64,000 bases of DNA, taken from DAOPZC01 sp035353175 (GTDB lineage Bacteria > Verrucomicrobiota > Kiritimatiellia > RFP12 > UBA1067). This document shows positions 63,365-64,000 of the stretch, piece by piece. Within the stretch, counting starts at the first letter, position 1; every line of letters begins with the position of its first letter. Where the stretch lies: NCBI GenBank assembly GCA_035353175.1, contig DAOPZC010000004.1, forward strand, positions 1-64,000. Reading direction: 5' to 3'. Below the pieces are notes generated by a model. The model was not told the origin of the DNA, ran no database searches, and saw only the letters and a list, made by a program, of their open reading frames with translations. The translations under genes and the position numbers were made by a program.

Positions 63365-64000
63365 ATGAATTATGCTTATCTCCATCCCCGCGACGAGATC
63401 GCGCTGACACTTTCGCGTATTTACCGTTACAAAATGACCACAACGTCGGGGGGGAATCTTTCGATTCTCGACGAGAACGGCGACATGTGGATTACGCCGT
63501 CGCGCGTGGACAAAGGCACACTGACGGCCGCGGATATCGTGTGCGTCAAGAAGGACGGCTCGGTGGTCGGGCCCCACAAGCCCTCGTCCGAGTTCCCATT
63601 CCACCGTGCGATCTATGAGGCGAGGCCGGACATCCGGTCGATTGTCCATGCGCATCCGATGGCGCTGGTGGCTTTTTCCATTTCGAAAAAGGTTCCGGAC
63701 ACGAAACTGATTCCCCAGACATACCGCTGGAACGGGCAGGTCGGTTTTGCGCCTTACGGCGTGCCGGGCAGCGAGGATTTGGGCCAAAAAATCGCGGCCA
63801 AGTTTGCGGACGGTTACGATAGCGTCGTGCTGGAGAGCCACGGCGTCTGCTGCGGCGGAAAAAACCTGCAGGATGCGTTTCAGCGGTTCGAGACCCTGGA
63901 GCTGTGCTGCAAGACGGAGATCAAGGCGTCGATGCTGGGCGAGCCCAAATTCCTGAGCGAGCAGCAGCTGCAGCTGGAGAGCAAGTCGGATGTGCAGATG
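63365..64000 (+). CDS. Class II aldolase/adducin-family protein, 5' part
   Basis: At least 212 residues; ATG 63365 with AGGA eight bases upstream; the window ends before the stop. The class II aldolase signature is intact: TTTSGGNLSILDENG for substrate phosphate/metal, ITPSRVDKG, SIVHAHPMALVAFS with two zinc-binding His, and VVLESHGVCCGGKNLQDAF with a third His. Relatives cleave L-fuculose- or rhamnulose-type 1-phosphates, or epimerise pentose phosphates. The residues needed to tell these apart are not decisive here and the C-terminus is missing. Probably the first gene of a sugar-catabolic unit under the direct repeats. Confidence 0.9.
   Translation, partial: MNYAYLHPRDEIALTLSRIYRYKMTTTSGGNLSILDENGDMWITPSRVDKGTLTAADIVCVKKDGSVVGPHKPSSEFPFHRAIYEARPDIRSIVHAHPMALVAFSISKKVPDTKLIPQTYRWNGQVGFAPYGVPGSEDLGQKIAAKFADGYDSVVLESHGVCCGGKNLQDAFQRFETLELCCKTEIKASMLGEPKFLSEQQLQLESKSDVQM

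Overview
The window (64 kb, GC-rich, no rRNA or CRISPR seen) looks like the chromosome of a Gram-negative, probably anaerobic, polysaccharide-degrading bacterium of the PVC group, most likely Kiritimatiellota or a close Verrucomicrobiota relative. This is an inference from gene style: very large exported proteins with autotransporter-associated beta-strand repeats and LamG-like domains, many exported glycosidase-like proteins without SusC/SusD, Tat-exported Gfo/Idh/MocA oxidoreductases, a ThuA-like protein, a GH99-like (WbsX) protein, a GH123/DUF4091-like protein, and an indolepyruvate:ferredoxin oxidoreductase. RND pump, TolC and AsmA-like genes show an outer membrane.

Layout. 1-0.8 kb: 3' part of an IS4-type transposase cut by the window edge. 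1-6.5 kb: rpmI-rplT, then an independent sugar-isomerase-like gene bracketed by two hairpin terminators, then pheS-pheT with its own candidate promoter. 6.7-11.1 kb: exported proteins of unknown function and a TrpR/YerC-like repressor immediately followed by a class I aminotransferase. 11.2-18.8 kb: tight run pgi, rfbC, GH99-like exported protein, iorA, iorB, ended by a strong 17-bp-stem terminator. 18.9-32.2 kb: a glycan-related block with two giant exported repeat/LamG proteins, a propeller-type sensor kinase plus LuxR-type response regulator, and a GH127 beta-L-arabinofuranosidase-like enzyme. 32.4-39.0 kb: TolC, adaptor and RND pump genes translationally coupled to a ThuA-like gene. 39.1-46.2 kb: a XylR-like AraC regulator divergent from an exported propeller protein, a ceramidase-like protein, a Tat-exported DegT-type aminotransferase, a Tat-exported Gfo/Idh oxidoreductase with an altered catalytic motif, and a small P-II-like protein. 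46.4-52.9 kb: arginine genes argJ-argB-argD-argG followed by a dihydroorotate-dehydrogenase-like gene and a TatD nuclease. 53-64 kb: a second Tat-exported Gfo/Idh oxidoreductase, a membrane protein, a GH123-like protein, a pair of inverted REP-like hairpins, a GH43-like propeller, an AsmA-like protein and the start of a class II aldolase.

How the parts fit. The housekeeping blocks (translation, arginine, glycolysis) are interleaved with accessory carbohydrate genes. The most distinctive theme is exported sugar chemistry: two Tat-exported NAD(P)-type oxidoreductases and one Tat-exported PLP aminotransferase, i.e. cofactor enzymes folded in the cytosol and then exported, beside glycosidase-like proteins and AraC-type and two-component regulators. 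An exported oxidation/transamination route for glycans is the best candidate here for an undescribed system, but function is inferred from families and context only.
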